Assembly: GCA_029204225.1 (NCBI GenBank) | Contig: CM055104.1 | Location: forward strand, 45,699,835-45,763,834 | DNA length: 64,000 nucleotides | Source: Diphasiastrum complanatum | Lineage: Eukaryota; Streptophyta; Lycopodiopsida; Lycopodiales; Lycopodiaceae | Reading direction: 5' to 3' | Shown here: positions 11,640 to 25,300 of the stretch, in pieces | How positions within the stretch are numbered: the stretch's first letter is position 1 | How the letters are laid out: each line of letters opens with the position of its first letter | Notes under the pieces: generated by a model | Database searches by the model: none | What the model was told of the DNA's origin: nothing | Seen by the model: the letters and a program-made list of their open reading frames with translations, nothing else | Made by a program: the position numbers and the translations under genes

Positions 11640-11908
11640 AGTCTATTTTGGTCATATTTTTATATATGGCAATTGAGATCAATTTTCGTATTAAACTTAG
11701 ATGTTGCTTTTCAAAGTTATATTAGTCTAAAAATTTATTGAATAAACACTTTTTGAAAGTGTGATAAATATAAAAGTCGAGCTTGAGTATATTTGAATTT
11801 GAATGTTGGGTACATTGAGTCTAGTCCCATTATAATAAGATTTTCATTATGGAAAAAAACCAAGTGGCAATTTAAGTGACCTGCTATAAAAGGATATAAC
11901 TTGTGGAA

Positions 11909-11960
<52 letters not shown>

Positions 11961-13396
11961 TATTCATGCTTATACATGATTCTCTTGGGTTCTATTATCC
12001 ATTGGTGCACTATACTTGTGATATCTTGCAATTCTATGTGTAAAATGCTCATTAAATGCTATTTTCAGATCCACACATGTGAAATGCAACAGCTTAATAT
12101 TATTGTACTGACATCAACAATATTTTATGTTTTTTTTCATGTTTGATCAAAATCTATTAAAATTTGCATCTCATTCTTAGAGTAGATGCTTATTTTTTTA
12201 CATTGACAAGATTGGTGATATGTTCTTCTAACCCAAGATCGTTTTATGTATTTAGATCATACTATAAGCAAACCAACAAAGTAAAACATGGATCGAAAAT
12301 TGTGACGGATTTCATCCAAAAACCATTTTGCACTTCTAACATAGAGAAAACTATAGTACTTATTTAATCTTATGTTCAATTTTATCATAACACACTAGTC
12401 TAGCATATGGACAAACAAGCTAGTTCACCAATCATAGACTACCAACAAGTTGTAAACAAGAAAACTACCAAGATAATATTACATATGCATTGTGATTAAC
12501 ATTGCTTTAAAAAAAAAAGGATTCTATTAGACAAAAGGTGATCATAAAAAATTATTGGAGAAAACTAGCATAGAAGTTTATTCTACCAAACATACGACAT
12601 TTCAACCAAAACAATGTGTTTTTCCAAATAACTAAGAACACCACGACAGCTCATCCTCCTAACATCAACAAAAGAGCTCCAGGTGAGCAAGGTGCAAAAA
12701 AGCAAGACACAACACATTAAACCTAAAATCATTGCATTATTGCTTCATGCATTACTTATGAGAGCATTTAGACCAAAGAACATACAAGTTTGACCTTGCA
12801 TGCTTGTGTTGTCATAGTCATCTTAAACCCTAAAGTTGAGATATATGCATAGTTGTGAATCTATACTTACACTTCAAAGCAAAATACGTGTATCATCTAA
12901 TTAAGGAAATTTCCAAACTCTTGGACACTTACTTGAATATTAACTTTATTTCAAGCTACACAGGCCAACCTCAACCCATAGTCTTGATTGATTGATTGAT
13001 TGAGAGAGATTGAAATAAATCATAACTGCTCACCCACAAAAAGAAAGAATTTGAAGCAAAAAAGCAAACAAAGAAAATTGTATGCAACTCTCTGAAGAAG
13101 AATTTATAGTCCCCTTGAGAAAGGACCATTGATTCATTTCACATCTGTTGTCAAGGACAAATTCAGGGAACCTGGACAATTTGGAAAGGTACAATCTGGT
13201 GCATAGCAGATAGTGGTAGAGCACATTAGGAATGTGCAGGCGAAATCCTAGAATTATACACCTCATATAACAAATTCAATTTTTTCTTTACAAGTATAAA
13301 ATTCTGTGAATTTTTCACCGTCTGATTTCCTTGAAACAGCAGTGCTGAAATAAGATCTTCCATCTAGGAAGAAAAATGCTTTATTGCTAACTCATG
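11640..13396. other. AT-rich intergenic DNA downstream of SMC4
   Basis: No convincing gene. It holds a compound microsatellite, (TC)n at 11912-11940 followed by (CA)n at 11941-11960, and a short TGAT-type array at about 12984-13002. The part next to 13396 must include the SMC4 3' UTR. An AATAAA on the minus strand lies at 13385-13380, very close to the stop codon; the real poly(A) site may be further left. Confidence 0.45.
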
Positions 13397-16300
13397 TCAG
13401 GCTACCTCAATTCCATCTGTATTGATACACTCACTGCTTACTGCAAAACTTTTTGGATTAATCGTGATGCTCTTGGTGCAGTTGTCAGTCTTATATATAC
13501 CAATGAGACGATCCGCCAGCTCAAACATGTTATTTCGTAAGCTGCAAAAGTCAAATCTATTTATAAGTAGAGTATTTCAGGTCATCATCTAAAAGGATGT
13601 AACAAGATAAGAATAATCTCAAGCAGATCAGAAGATAAGAGAGACAGCGAAAAGCTAAATTGATTAAGATGGTAAGAGTGATGACCTGATTATGATAAAC
13701 TGTGCATCTTTCGTGCGATCCTTGATGTAATGACCAACAATGGAAACATTTTTGAAATCTGCAAAACAATCCAAGAATCTATTCAGCAGAAAGTCATGTT
13801 AATGTTATTGCTGTTTTAAACACTTCGGAATGCTTATCCAGCAGTTGTGTCATCAAGTGAGACCAGCAAGTCGTATTCATGTAAACTGGAAGTACTACAG
13901 AAATGAAATCACTTAGCTACATAGTGTTTGCAGCTTCTCACTTCTGCTAAATTTAAATTTCATTTCAAAGTAGAAAATATAGGCTCGGAAATGTTCATTA
14001 CCCAGAGCAGCATCAATCTCATCCATCACGTAGAGAGGAGTAGGTTTGTAGTGATGAAGCGCAAATACAAGGGCCAAAGAGCTGAGAGTCTGCCAAACCC
14101 AGAGATACATCGAACATGAATTCTCATTGACATATAAGAAAATGTGATTCACAGATCAAAACACTTAAGACCTAATCCGAGCAGAGAATGTATTGGCAGA
14201 AAACTCGCTAGTACCTATCATAATCCGAGGGACTAAGCCTCTTATATTTCAAGTGTACAGGCAATCTTCGCAACACTAATCACAGAAAGTCCTCATCAAG
14301 ACCTTTCACTAGTTGACTACAAAGGCCCTTTGGCTGGCTGACATCCAGAGTGCTGGGTATCATTTTTTATTTTTAACAAAGATCTCATCCCGTGCTCTTG
14401 GCTGATTATCACAAATCGAGATCAAGCTTAAAATCAAATCTCAGGAGGGAGTTCAAAGACTAGGCTAGCTAGTTTTGGTATTCTTCCAAAGATGCTTTCC
14501 TATCCCCGATGCTCTCCATTGTATGCCATTCTTTTGGACTTGACGTATCTACAAAATGATAGGGTCAAATTCCAAATACCTTCTCCCCACCAGAAAGATT
14601 TCCAATATTTTTCCAGCTTTTTTTGGGAGGCCTAACACTGAACACAACACCCTCAGCGAACGGGTCCAGTGAATCCACTAACTCAAGTTCCGCATCTCCT
14701 CCCAGTGTTATCATCTGAAAACAATAAATTGATTAAGAAAATAGTGCCCGAAAACACTTGCAAAAGCTAACGAGGCCAAACTGAAGAATATAATCTCAGA
14801 ACATTAGTTGCACAACCAATGAATTTTCATTTTGTTGACAAAGGTCAAACCTGGTACATCTCTTTCAATTTCAGTGAAATCGAATTGAAACCCGCCATAA
14901 ATTCATCTAGCCTGGAAAACAAGCCAAACAAATTTCACAAAGATTACCACACTCAACCGGAGCACTTATTTATACAGAATCAAAAATAGCATATAATAAT
15001 GACTTTCAGATCAAACACCTTTTTTTACGAAGATCCTCATACTGTCGCTTGATCTCGTCTCTTCCTTGTGTAACATCATTGAGCTCAGCCACACGGTCAT
15101 CATACAAAGCTGCTTTTCTCCGGTACCTTGCAATTCAGAAGCATTCAGTAATTACTACTATGATTGTAACAACCAAAATATCATACAACAAACCGGCTAT
15201 AGAATGAATCCAAGGATTTTCGAAGTGTAAGAAGTGCAAGTATGACTCTGATAAGAATAAACTTCAAGGAGGATATATATTTGGTTTATGGCAGTACTCA
15301 GCAATAGAATCCAATTGCGGTCGGCATTCCTTCAGTTGTGCCTCTAGCAAAGCTAGTGTCTCCAAAGCACTCTGAAGACTAGAACCGGCACAGATGTGTT
15401 CGTTATCAAGAACAGCTTTAACCTTCTCTGGGTCTAAACCCTCCTTCTGTATCCTGCAAGCATGTAGAAAACTACTTATTCCCTGTAAAGAGTGTCTAAC
15501 ACCTCAATTCTAGACAAGCCTGTCTAAAAATTAAAAACCTAAGCATACTCCGTGAAAATTTATTATTTTCCATGTAGACATACTGCTCGATGTGCAGCCG
15601 CAATTCTTTGCTGTTCTCCTGAATCTTCTTTTGATACATCTTTGATTTTGCCTCCCAATCCTTAAAAAGCTTCTTTGTATCGTCCAACTTGTACTGGGCA
15701 TCTACCTGTAATTGACATCCTCAAAAGAGAAGTATGAGTTCAGATGTTCAATATCGACAACCAAGAAGAGGATATGTCCGATTCCAGAAAAGCTAACAGC
15801 AGTGGCTTACAGACAACCTGCCTGGGGGTTATATATCTAAAAGAATTGTGGAAGCAATGCATGCAACATATGTTGTGTGCTATATTTCTAGATTCCAGAA
15901 AAGCTAACAGCAGTGGCTTACAGACAACCTGCCTGGGGGTTATATATCTAAAAGAATTGTGGAAGCAATGCATGCAACATTTCCAATAAATGTAAAAAGT
16001 CAAACAACTCGCCTTGAGATCCTGTAATTAGCTACCCCAACTTACACCCTATTCCAAATCAATTCGACATCTGATTTGTTACAAGATTTTAAGGAACACA
16101 AGATAAAGAAGAGACATAATTAGATTCTGAAATATTACTGGACTCAAAATTTGGCATAGATGCAGCCATCTCACTAGATGACACTTGAGATGGATTAGAG
16201 TAACAGCAACATCCACTACATAGCAGAATAAAGTATATATCTCAAACTTTTCTTCCGGCGTGTTTCCTAAATTATATTGGAAAACACATTCAACTAAAGT

Positions 16301-19300
16301 GTCAGAATTATGCCACCAAACACTCTGAACTTCAAGCATTCCAAGCACCATAAGTGCCAAAATACTGCACATTAGAAATGGACTTGTATGTCAGGTTAAA
16401 CAAATTCCTCCGTGAGATGATTCCCATCCCCTCAAGCAACATAAAAACCTCATTACCTCGCCAGTGCGTAGTTTGTCAATAGTATTTTTCAGATCATTGT
16501 AATCCTTTTTGGTAGACTCAAGCTCTTTAAGCTGTTTCTCCTTGACCTGCAAGAAGTTGAATCAAATGGTTGATTTACGACAGTCTAAAGCTATATAACA
16601 TTTCAATTAAAAGGTAAATGTCAATGTGATGTACCTCTTGAAGGTTATTATATTTTTCCTGAACTACAAAAGCATTCTTTTCGATCTCTTTAAACTCTTT
16701 GGCTTTCTTCTCTTTGTCCTCAATAAGGGCAATTTTTTCTGTTGAAGCATCTTGCACAGCCTTATGCAATTTCTGCAACGTCTTACTTCCACTAGTAATT
16801 TGGACATTCCTTCTATTGACCTCGGAACTTTTGCTGTCAATCTCCTGCAAGTGTAGCATGAACTATTACACATTTTCACCAGTTCAAGCTTTTGACGATA
16901 AAAGATTGACGGATTATTCTGTTTTAGCTTTCCACCTCTTTTAATAAACATCAGAAAACCCAAGCTTAACACTTACTGCTTGAAGCTTCTCAACCATAGA
17001 CTTTTGACGCTTGAGTTTGTCCCCACCAGAATTTTCTATCTTCTTCTGCAACTCGTTCGCCTGCATTCACCCTTGTCAAATATGCACATATTTCCACATT
17101 CAAAATGATTATATCATACAGCATACATCTGTAACACATGCCTGAGATAAGTAGGTTTTTTGGCTTTTTATGAGCTATTGCATGAACCTTGTTCTAGAAA
17201 AAAATTGTAGTGTATCATCATGAACTGCATTAAGGAGCAAACGAAATGAAAATGTTAGCTATCCTTTTATCAACCAAAAATATCAGTAAAAGAAGGGGTT
17301 TTGGGAGGCTAGAATGATGGAAAATCATTTCCTCGATGGTAACTGCATCTTTGCACTTCTCATGTAGATATATAAGCTGAAAAAACTGTGAAATAGTCTC
17401 TGCCATGTAAGAATGTACTTTACATGCATGTGGCTGGCCAGCCCACTACCATGTAATCAAATGTACTCGTTGCTTAAGGTGTCAAATGTACTGGCTGCAT
17501 GGGGTAGACGAATGTATTGTCTACCTTATACAAAGTTTTATGTTACCTTTTGAGTCGCCTTTTCGAAACGTGTTTGCAAGGTTACATGCTGATTCGAATT
17601 TGCCAATTCGAACAGCTAGCTTGGTTCAAACCTTTTTTTTGTTTATTTTCCTATTGGGGGGATTCTATATGAATTTTGTGGCTCGTGGGGACTAGTTACT
17701 TAGTAAGTTCTAACATTAAATTGGAAGTCATTGAGATGAGCGATACTGTTTCACAGATGAGCAATTCTCCAATAGTAACTTCGGCAAGGTTCCAAAGCTC
17801 TAGTATGAGCATTCTCCACTTTCCATTCCACATGTTGTTTTTCAAGATTCAAATAGTTCTCCAATCTAGTCCCACCCTGCTTTTGCTGCAATCTGGCAAT
17901 CTTTATTGCTTCCATCTAACTTCTTCCACTGCATAAGTTCTCATTGATAATTGTCCTCACATCTTTGAAACAAGATGGTAGCAAGTTGATTCATATGCAT
18001 GAGAAAGGCTTTGAGACTGCCACTGATGACATATTTGCAAACCTACACAAGACTTTGCCTTTAGGTTAGTGGATGGGTCCAGTATGTCATGTATTGTCAC
18101 AGGGTCCAAAATGGACCCAACATTATAATTTATAATGACTGGAAAATGTCCTTAACTGTTGCTTATGATGAAACACTTCTTTTAGAAGAAAAACAGGCCC
18201 CAATAACCTTCACATAGAGCCTTTCAATGACATTTTGTATAGTAAACTACATGGAGCAATTTATGATTGCATTCAACAAAAGGTGGTCAACTGAAAACCA
18301 AGATTGGATTAAACTTAGAAACTAATATAAACCTTAACAAAAATCCATTGGCTTCACAAATTTCACATAACAGACAAGGCGGCATGTCCAAATATAGTCC
18401 TTAGGCTATTTATCTTTTTACAGTGCTTCAAAGGTTGAATTCCTTCATTGAGGCATGAATTCCCTCAAATAGCTTACTTTGATAGTTGATCAATAGAAGT
18501 CATGCTGATTGATGATCTGAAATGAAGAACTCTGTTGTAATATTAAACTTGCTATGAAGATTCTTTGCTACTGTGAGTCATCATCAACTTAAACAGACAT
18601 TACGTTCAAACTTCATTCTTTGATGTTAGCAGGTTTGAATAGAGCATTTGGAAGTACTTGAATAATAACCAGGAAAGCAGAAATAAGATACCTTCTCTCT
18701 TAATTCTTTTGAATCCCCTTGCAACTTAGCAAGTTCTTTCTGTTCTTCCTTGATAATTACATCCAATGTTTGTATTTTCTCCACTTCTTGTTTTGCGGGA
18801 ATCGCTCCGGCCTTCAGAGTTTCAAGCTGTTGTGTTATATCGATAAGCTGGGCTTGCAGGCCTTCTTTCTGTCACAAAATCATAATGAACAATGAGCACA
18901 TGATCTTCCAATTAGATCCCTTCAATATCAAGCCATTGGTTTTTTAACACCTCATATTGATCAGGAGAAATTTCAGCTGTATTTGTAATAAATAGCGTAA
19001 AAACATTTCTCAAAGATGTCAGCCAAATAGCATGTCCACTCCAATAACGTAGCATTATAAAGAAGCTTCAACTAACCTCCATGCGGTTTTTTGCTGAATC
19101 TAGCTCCAATTGGGAAATGGCCTTTTCAGCTTTCTGGTATTGTTGTATGGCAGCAGTAATACGGTTCTTTAATACCAGAAGCTGTTGTGTCTGACTTGAT
19201 AATTTGTCTTCAGCATCTTGCAGTGCTTCACGAGATACAGTGGAATCCCTGATTGCAGTACCCATCCTCCCTCCCTGGGGTTTTGCTCCACCACCACTCA

Positions 19301-22300
19301 TTGTACCCGACTTTTCAAAAACTGCGCCATCCAAAGTTACCACCCTTCGAAACTCTTTGTGTGGACCATATGCAATCCTTGTAGCCTTTTTAAACATGAA
19401 TGGAGCTTCAAAAGAATCAGCAAATATTTCATCTAAGCCTATGTTTACAGACTCAAAACAAGCACTGATCAAAGACTACATCTTACCAAAAAATCACAAA
19501 AACCAAGTCTTTTATGTTGAGCATTGAAAAGTTTTCATGTCCTCAGTAAAAAGACGCTTATACAATTTTAAAAGAAATTGCTTGTGATACTTTGACGCAG
19601 CTGCAACACTACATTTGTCATATTGGTCGAATTGATGAACATATTGTACCCAAAGTTTCTAGGAATAGAATGAAACGGTTCCTAGGTACAATTTTTTGGT
19701 AATTTTTTGTCCTTGATCCTGTTTGATCAGATCACTCGTTCCTCTTTGGCACTGTTTGCAGCCCTCGTTCCTATTTGATCAGATTGTTCGTTCCTGTTTG
19801 GCAGTGCTTGCAGCCCTCGTTCCAATTTGATCAGATCGTTCGTTCCTGTTTGGCAGTGTTTGCAGCCCGTTGAACATTCTAATCCTAAACTTGTTCCTGA
19901 GTAACCGTTTGCAACCCAATGACCCATTGAAGATTCTGACCCTAAACCGGAATAGGTATCTATGATTGTACCATGCTATGCTTGCTAGAATAAATATGAT
20001 GAGACGTACATACTCCAACTTGTATCTAGACAGAAGCTGGTGTCTATGAACAGATAACCGTTTCATAGTTGCACTGGCAATTCGTGAATCGCTGGCCCAA
20101 AAAACCAGCAATTCGCAAGTTTTCCAGCAAAAAGTTTTTTTTTTCTAAAAAATACATGCAATATGGGTATCAGTAGAAAGAGATTACGATTCCACTAGTT
20201 TCCGGTTTAGGACTATGGGCAGTTAGGGTTTATGGTCAAATTCCGAGCAATTGGGAAGTCCAATTCGTTTTTTTGGCAAAAAATATATGCAACATGGGTA
20301 TCAATAGAAAGAGAAAAAAAAAGGAGGATTACGATGTTTTTTTACTGCCAAAGTTATGACCCAACTGGGATCAACATTCTATACAACCGATGGAAACTCT
20401 AATTTACTTTGTATAGAGCCTATGATCTTTTATGTGCATGTTTGGAGAAGAAGATGATGATGAAGGAGACTCAACACCTTTCAAAACAGTAGTCCAACTT
20501 TTCTTTCAACTTGTGGTTGATAACTTCTAAGTTGAGATGCTCGATAAACCAGGCACTCAAATTGTGTTAAGAGTCTAAGCTTGAGAGAGAAAGAGAGAGG
20601 GGGGGGTGGGGGGGTCTTCATTTCTGAAAACTACAATATTTATTTCACTTAGACACCATCGTTAAATGTAAAGTGCTATAAGCAATGTGTTTTAACTCTG
20701 ATCACGTCCAGTTTATTGCTTATAGATTTTACCCTTATTTCAAGTAAAAGTTTGGGTGATAAAACATGTGCACCTGCTCAAGATCTTTCGCAACCACTGT
20801 ATTGCCAAGTGTTGAATAGAATGCCAGATGCAGTTTTTCATCTCGAACAGTGACTAAGTCGAACAGTCGTGGTACCCCTTCAGGTGGATATACTTTTTGC
20901 TTCATGTTTTGCATATGCCCACCTTGCTTGTCCTACATCCAATTTTGCGTCACATATAAGTCCACATTGGATCCATAACTCAATTAGCTCATAAATTTGC
21001 AAGCTTATTAGGCATCCACAATCGCATGTATCTTTTGAAGCTTTTTCATACTAGTCAACTACAAATGGTTTGCAGCAGTTAAAATGTGACAGCTTCAGTA
21101 CAGCAATTCACACATACCAAAATAAGAAAGGTGGCCACACCAAGACCCTTTGTACGAAGCAACTCCACACAGGCCTGTGCTGCTGATGCAGTTTCCACAA
21201 CAATGTAGTCTAATCCACCACAAGCTGTAGATATTGCAATGTCGTACTTTGCTGCAGGTTCAACCAGATTTTCTCGTTGTCTGAGATTCGTAGCCATCGC
21301 AATCCAAAAAAAATCTTGAAATTTACAATAAAAGTTACTCTACAAGAATCTCAAAGGCAGATAGAACTTGCATAAAAACAAAACAAATTAGCATGTCCAC
21401 AATGAATCTAGGCTCTACAGCTGCCAAAAGGATGTAAACAAAAGTAACAAAACTGTCGACACACCATCAATAGCTCCAAGGTCACCCAGACGTCCATAAA
21501 TGCCTTGGATTTGACCTGATTCTCTAGCCTGAAGAATAGCTCTTAAAACAGATCCTTGGCTTTTCTCTGCTTCAAGCAAAGAGCGTAACTCGTTAACTTT
21601 TTGCCTTGTCGCCTGCTCCTTCACAAGTAGAACTTCTTGTTCTTTAATGCATGTCTGAAGAGAAAATGCCAGTTAGTAGCTAGCATCCGAAACAATACAA
21701 GGTGCACCAACAGCCTTACAGGAATTTCACCAGGTTTAAAATTTCTATCTGATAAAGAATCCACATGGTTTAGAAACTCCTCTGCACCTGCTCTTCATTA
21801 CGAGCATTTTTTACGATGAACTGATTCTCCGTTAAAGAAGAGTCAGTTTTCTTTTGGTCCTCTTGTTTCTGTTTCATTTTCTGATTTATCAATTCAATCT
21901 GCTTCTGTGCACCTTCATAGGCTGCTCTTCCTGCATGATGCTGCAAGTGAAAGACCCCACTCAGTAAACTCTTGCCTGCAGGCTTCACTACTGTACACAG
22001 AATTGGAAACTTTCACTTCATCTACCGTCAAGAAATAGATCCATCAAGCACTTGAGAAAAAAAACATACAAGAATGAAACTTTGAATGGTAAAATCATAG
22101 CAACCACGTTCTCGAACGTAACTAATATAGTACAAAAGATAAGTTGAATCTGGTTCAAGAAAGACAAACCTTTTCTTTCAAGAGCTTGCTTTCTGAACTA
22201 GCAACATCGATTTTCCCTTGGCATTCAATTATCTTCCTATCCCATGGCTCCAGATCAGAGTGCACAACAACGAGCTCTTGGCGAAGCTTCTCAATTTCAC

Positions 22301-25300
22301 CTGTAAGCGCCTTTCCATGTGTTATGAATTTCTCAGCTCACCTTCAACTAACACCTGTGGAAAGCAAACTAAAAGACGCTCAACCTGAAAATCTGCTCAA
22401 CCTTTGATAATGTATTGAAGTCAATAAAGTATTCTGCGGTCACTTACTTTTGGCGCTCTCTTTAATCGTTTCAAGCTTTTCCTCTTCTTCACTAAGCTGC
22501 TGCGAGAGTTTCACGATCTCTTCTTCGAGTTTTGGAATTAAAGTCGTCGACTCCTCTGTCTGCTTCTCGATCTCCTGTATCCTATCTGTATCCTGAGAAG
22601 TGGTTGAATCAGCTTCCAGTCTTATAACAAAATTTTAAAGCTACTCAAGGAGGTCCACGACGGTAATGAAGTTACCTTTGCTGTCTTCTCCTCTAACTTC
22701 TTTAGCTTTTGCTTCAAATGTTTTAGATCTTCTCGGTACTTTGTATCTTGCCTTTCGAACTCCCTAAAATCCTCCTGACAGCTCTTTAGACTGGCCTCCA
22801 CTTCCTATCATGAATCGACCAAGATAAATTTCAGGTTGAATTCAATCTAAGCATTAGCATAGTAGGATAGATCAGGCAGGGAGGCGACGTGGAAGGAAAA
22901 GTTGTTATCAAAAATAACTGAATGGCAACTTCCTATGCTTGCAGACAAGCACATGCAAACAACAATCCAACAAAAAAGGCATCCATAATCACTACAAAAG
23001 TCCAAAGACAAACAACCTCTTGCTGCTGGTTATGCTTGTTGTATTTTGCCTCCAATTCCTTCATCTCATTCAGGTATGTTGAGAGCTTTTCACTGAGCTA
23101 GTCCAATAAGGATCCAACATCAACATATTCAGAGCAGGTAACTAAATGTACTAACAGAAAGAAATTGGCAGCTCTCTGCTTTTCTGCATGTAGGCACAAT
23201 GACGATGAATCATAGCAAAGCAGCAGTTATTGCACCTTTCTTGCTTCAGGTTAGCATCCTGTTCAGTCGTAGTCTTTTTGAGATCTAAAACTTTTGTGTT
23301 TGCATCTTCTAGAGCCAATTCTGCAGCTTTTCCACGACACTGGAATATTTCAGCTTCTTTGAGCATGTATGACTCTGCCTCATTTTTGGCACCCTGAAAC
23401 AAAGAAAGTTCTTATGAGGTTAATTGTGAATAAAAATATCAGATCTAGTATACAGAACATCGCATTGAGCAAAAAAAGAGCTTTCTCTACTTCATGGATT
23501 TCTTTACACAAAGGCTTAGCTGCCATTGCATCTCATGCTTTTGTTGTCACTGAGTAGTAACGAGTCACTATCAACTTAGCATCTGTACCTCAAGATTCTC
23601 CTTCTCTTTTTCTGCCATCTTCACACGCTGAACAACGCTTGTCCTTTTCTCATTCAAAAGTTCTAATCTGCATACAATTTCATTAAAACAAGTTCCACCA
23701 TCAGAAAGCAATATCTAGAAATCAGCCAGATTGCTATATGTTATAATAGACAATCTATACCAGGTAAATTTCATGCCCCTTTTTTTAGCTAAAGATGTTT
23801 AAACTGATGCAAATATTGGACCAGAGTTTGAGGATTTAACTGCTTGGAGGACTCATCAATCTTCTCCACATATTGGTTAGAGCCAATAATATCTTCCAAG
23901 TATTCAAGAAAACCTTCATCGTGAGGACCTTGAGACTTTGGCTTCATAAGAGAAATCTGTTCAACCTCACCCTTCACAATTGTTCTTGCTGTTAGTCTTT
24001 CAGAAAGCATGACTAGCTTAACAGCACACACCTAATTTGCAATGTGCGATTCACTTTCTTGAGTTCAAATATGTGATGCTCTTTCCAGCATTTTAAAAAT
24101 CAAATGTACAAGACCTGGTGATACAACATAAAAGCAAACCAAGAAAACTGACAGTCTATGCTATACCTGCAAAATAAGGAATCGATTGTTGTCCAGGTCC
24201 ACTCCCTTCCCCCTTAGCTTTTTGGTAACTTCCGTAAATGTGCTAGCACGCTCATCAATGTAATACTTGGATGAATTGTCTCGAAAGGCAACACGAGTTA
24301 TTGCAAAATCAGAGCCAATGACAGGCTTGTAAGATTCGTCATCCTGTAGAAGAATACGGGAAAGAAAAACTAAGAACAACCATTGGAAAAAAGATATGAT
24401 CATGTGATACCAGCAATAACTTTACAATATAGATGTAACGGAATAAGTAGAAAGGGAGATCCAACTGCTACAAGCAAGAGAAGTGAAGCACACAATGTTT
24501 TCAATCAACATCCAATAATTCAGAAGTTTATGTTTCAACACACATAGCGATAATATTCTACAAAGGGGTTCTTGATATCACCGTATCCACAATCTCCTGG
24601 AAGTATACTGATACTCGGGCTTTGTCTAAATTTTGATGATTGGTCGAATTGTGAATGAGCTCTGAAACCTTGTTCAATCGCATCTGCCCAGCAATAAATA
24701 TAAAAGAGTCACAATTTGGTGAAGTAACAACTAACATGAGCTTGCTTCGAGTCTGAAGGGCATTAAATTTCCTATAATATCTTATCTCAAACAAACTGAA
24801 GATTTTGCTTTACAGAAGAATGCAACAGTCCTATAATCATCATGAGTAATCATCAAGATAAGAAATCAAGCCTCAACAGATTGTGCAAGAACTGTGACTA
24901 TAAATTTCAGGACCTCCCTCACAAGGGGATACTAATAAGAAACCTGTTTTGCACGCTTGCCAAAAACAAACAGCATAGCATCAATAACATTGCTCTTCCC
25001 ACTTCCATTTGGTCCAACCACCGCAGAGAAACACTGCATGCAATATTGTGATGTCTGTTAGTGAAATTACAAAGAGCATAGCAAGTGCAAACAAAATCAA
25101 CTCAATCTATCATACATCCCAATCTTTAAAAAAATTGAATGCAACATTCTCGCATTAGTGTTTGAGTTGTGGATCAAGATAACTCTTGCTAGTTAGTTCA
25201 CTGAGACTCAAGGCTGCAAGCTCCCTTGTCAGGCTGGTTGTGACATGAACACTTCCTGATTTATAGGTTAATACTAACATTCATCACAAACTGTGCTGAC

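Noticed and set aside
15740..16003. Possible extra exon with an internal repeat in SMC4 intron 20
   Set aside because: Exons 20 and 21 join in phase without it, the segment has no SMC similarity, and it is a simple 90-bp duplication.
15740..19870. CRISPR-like repeat-spacer structure
   Set aside because: Only two or three units with unrelated long spacing, in introns of a plant gene; these are ordinary tandem duplications.
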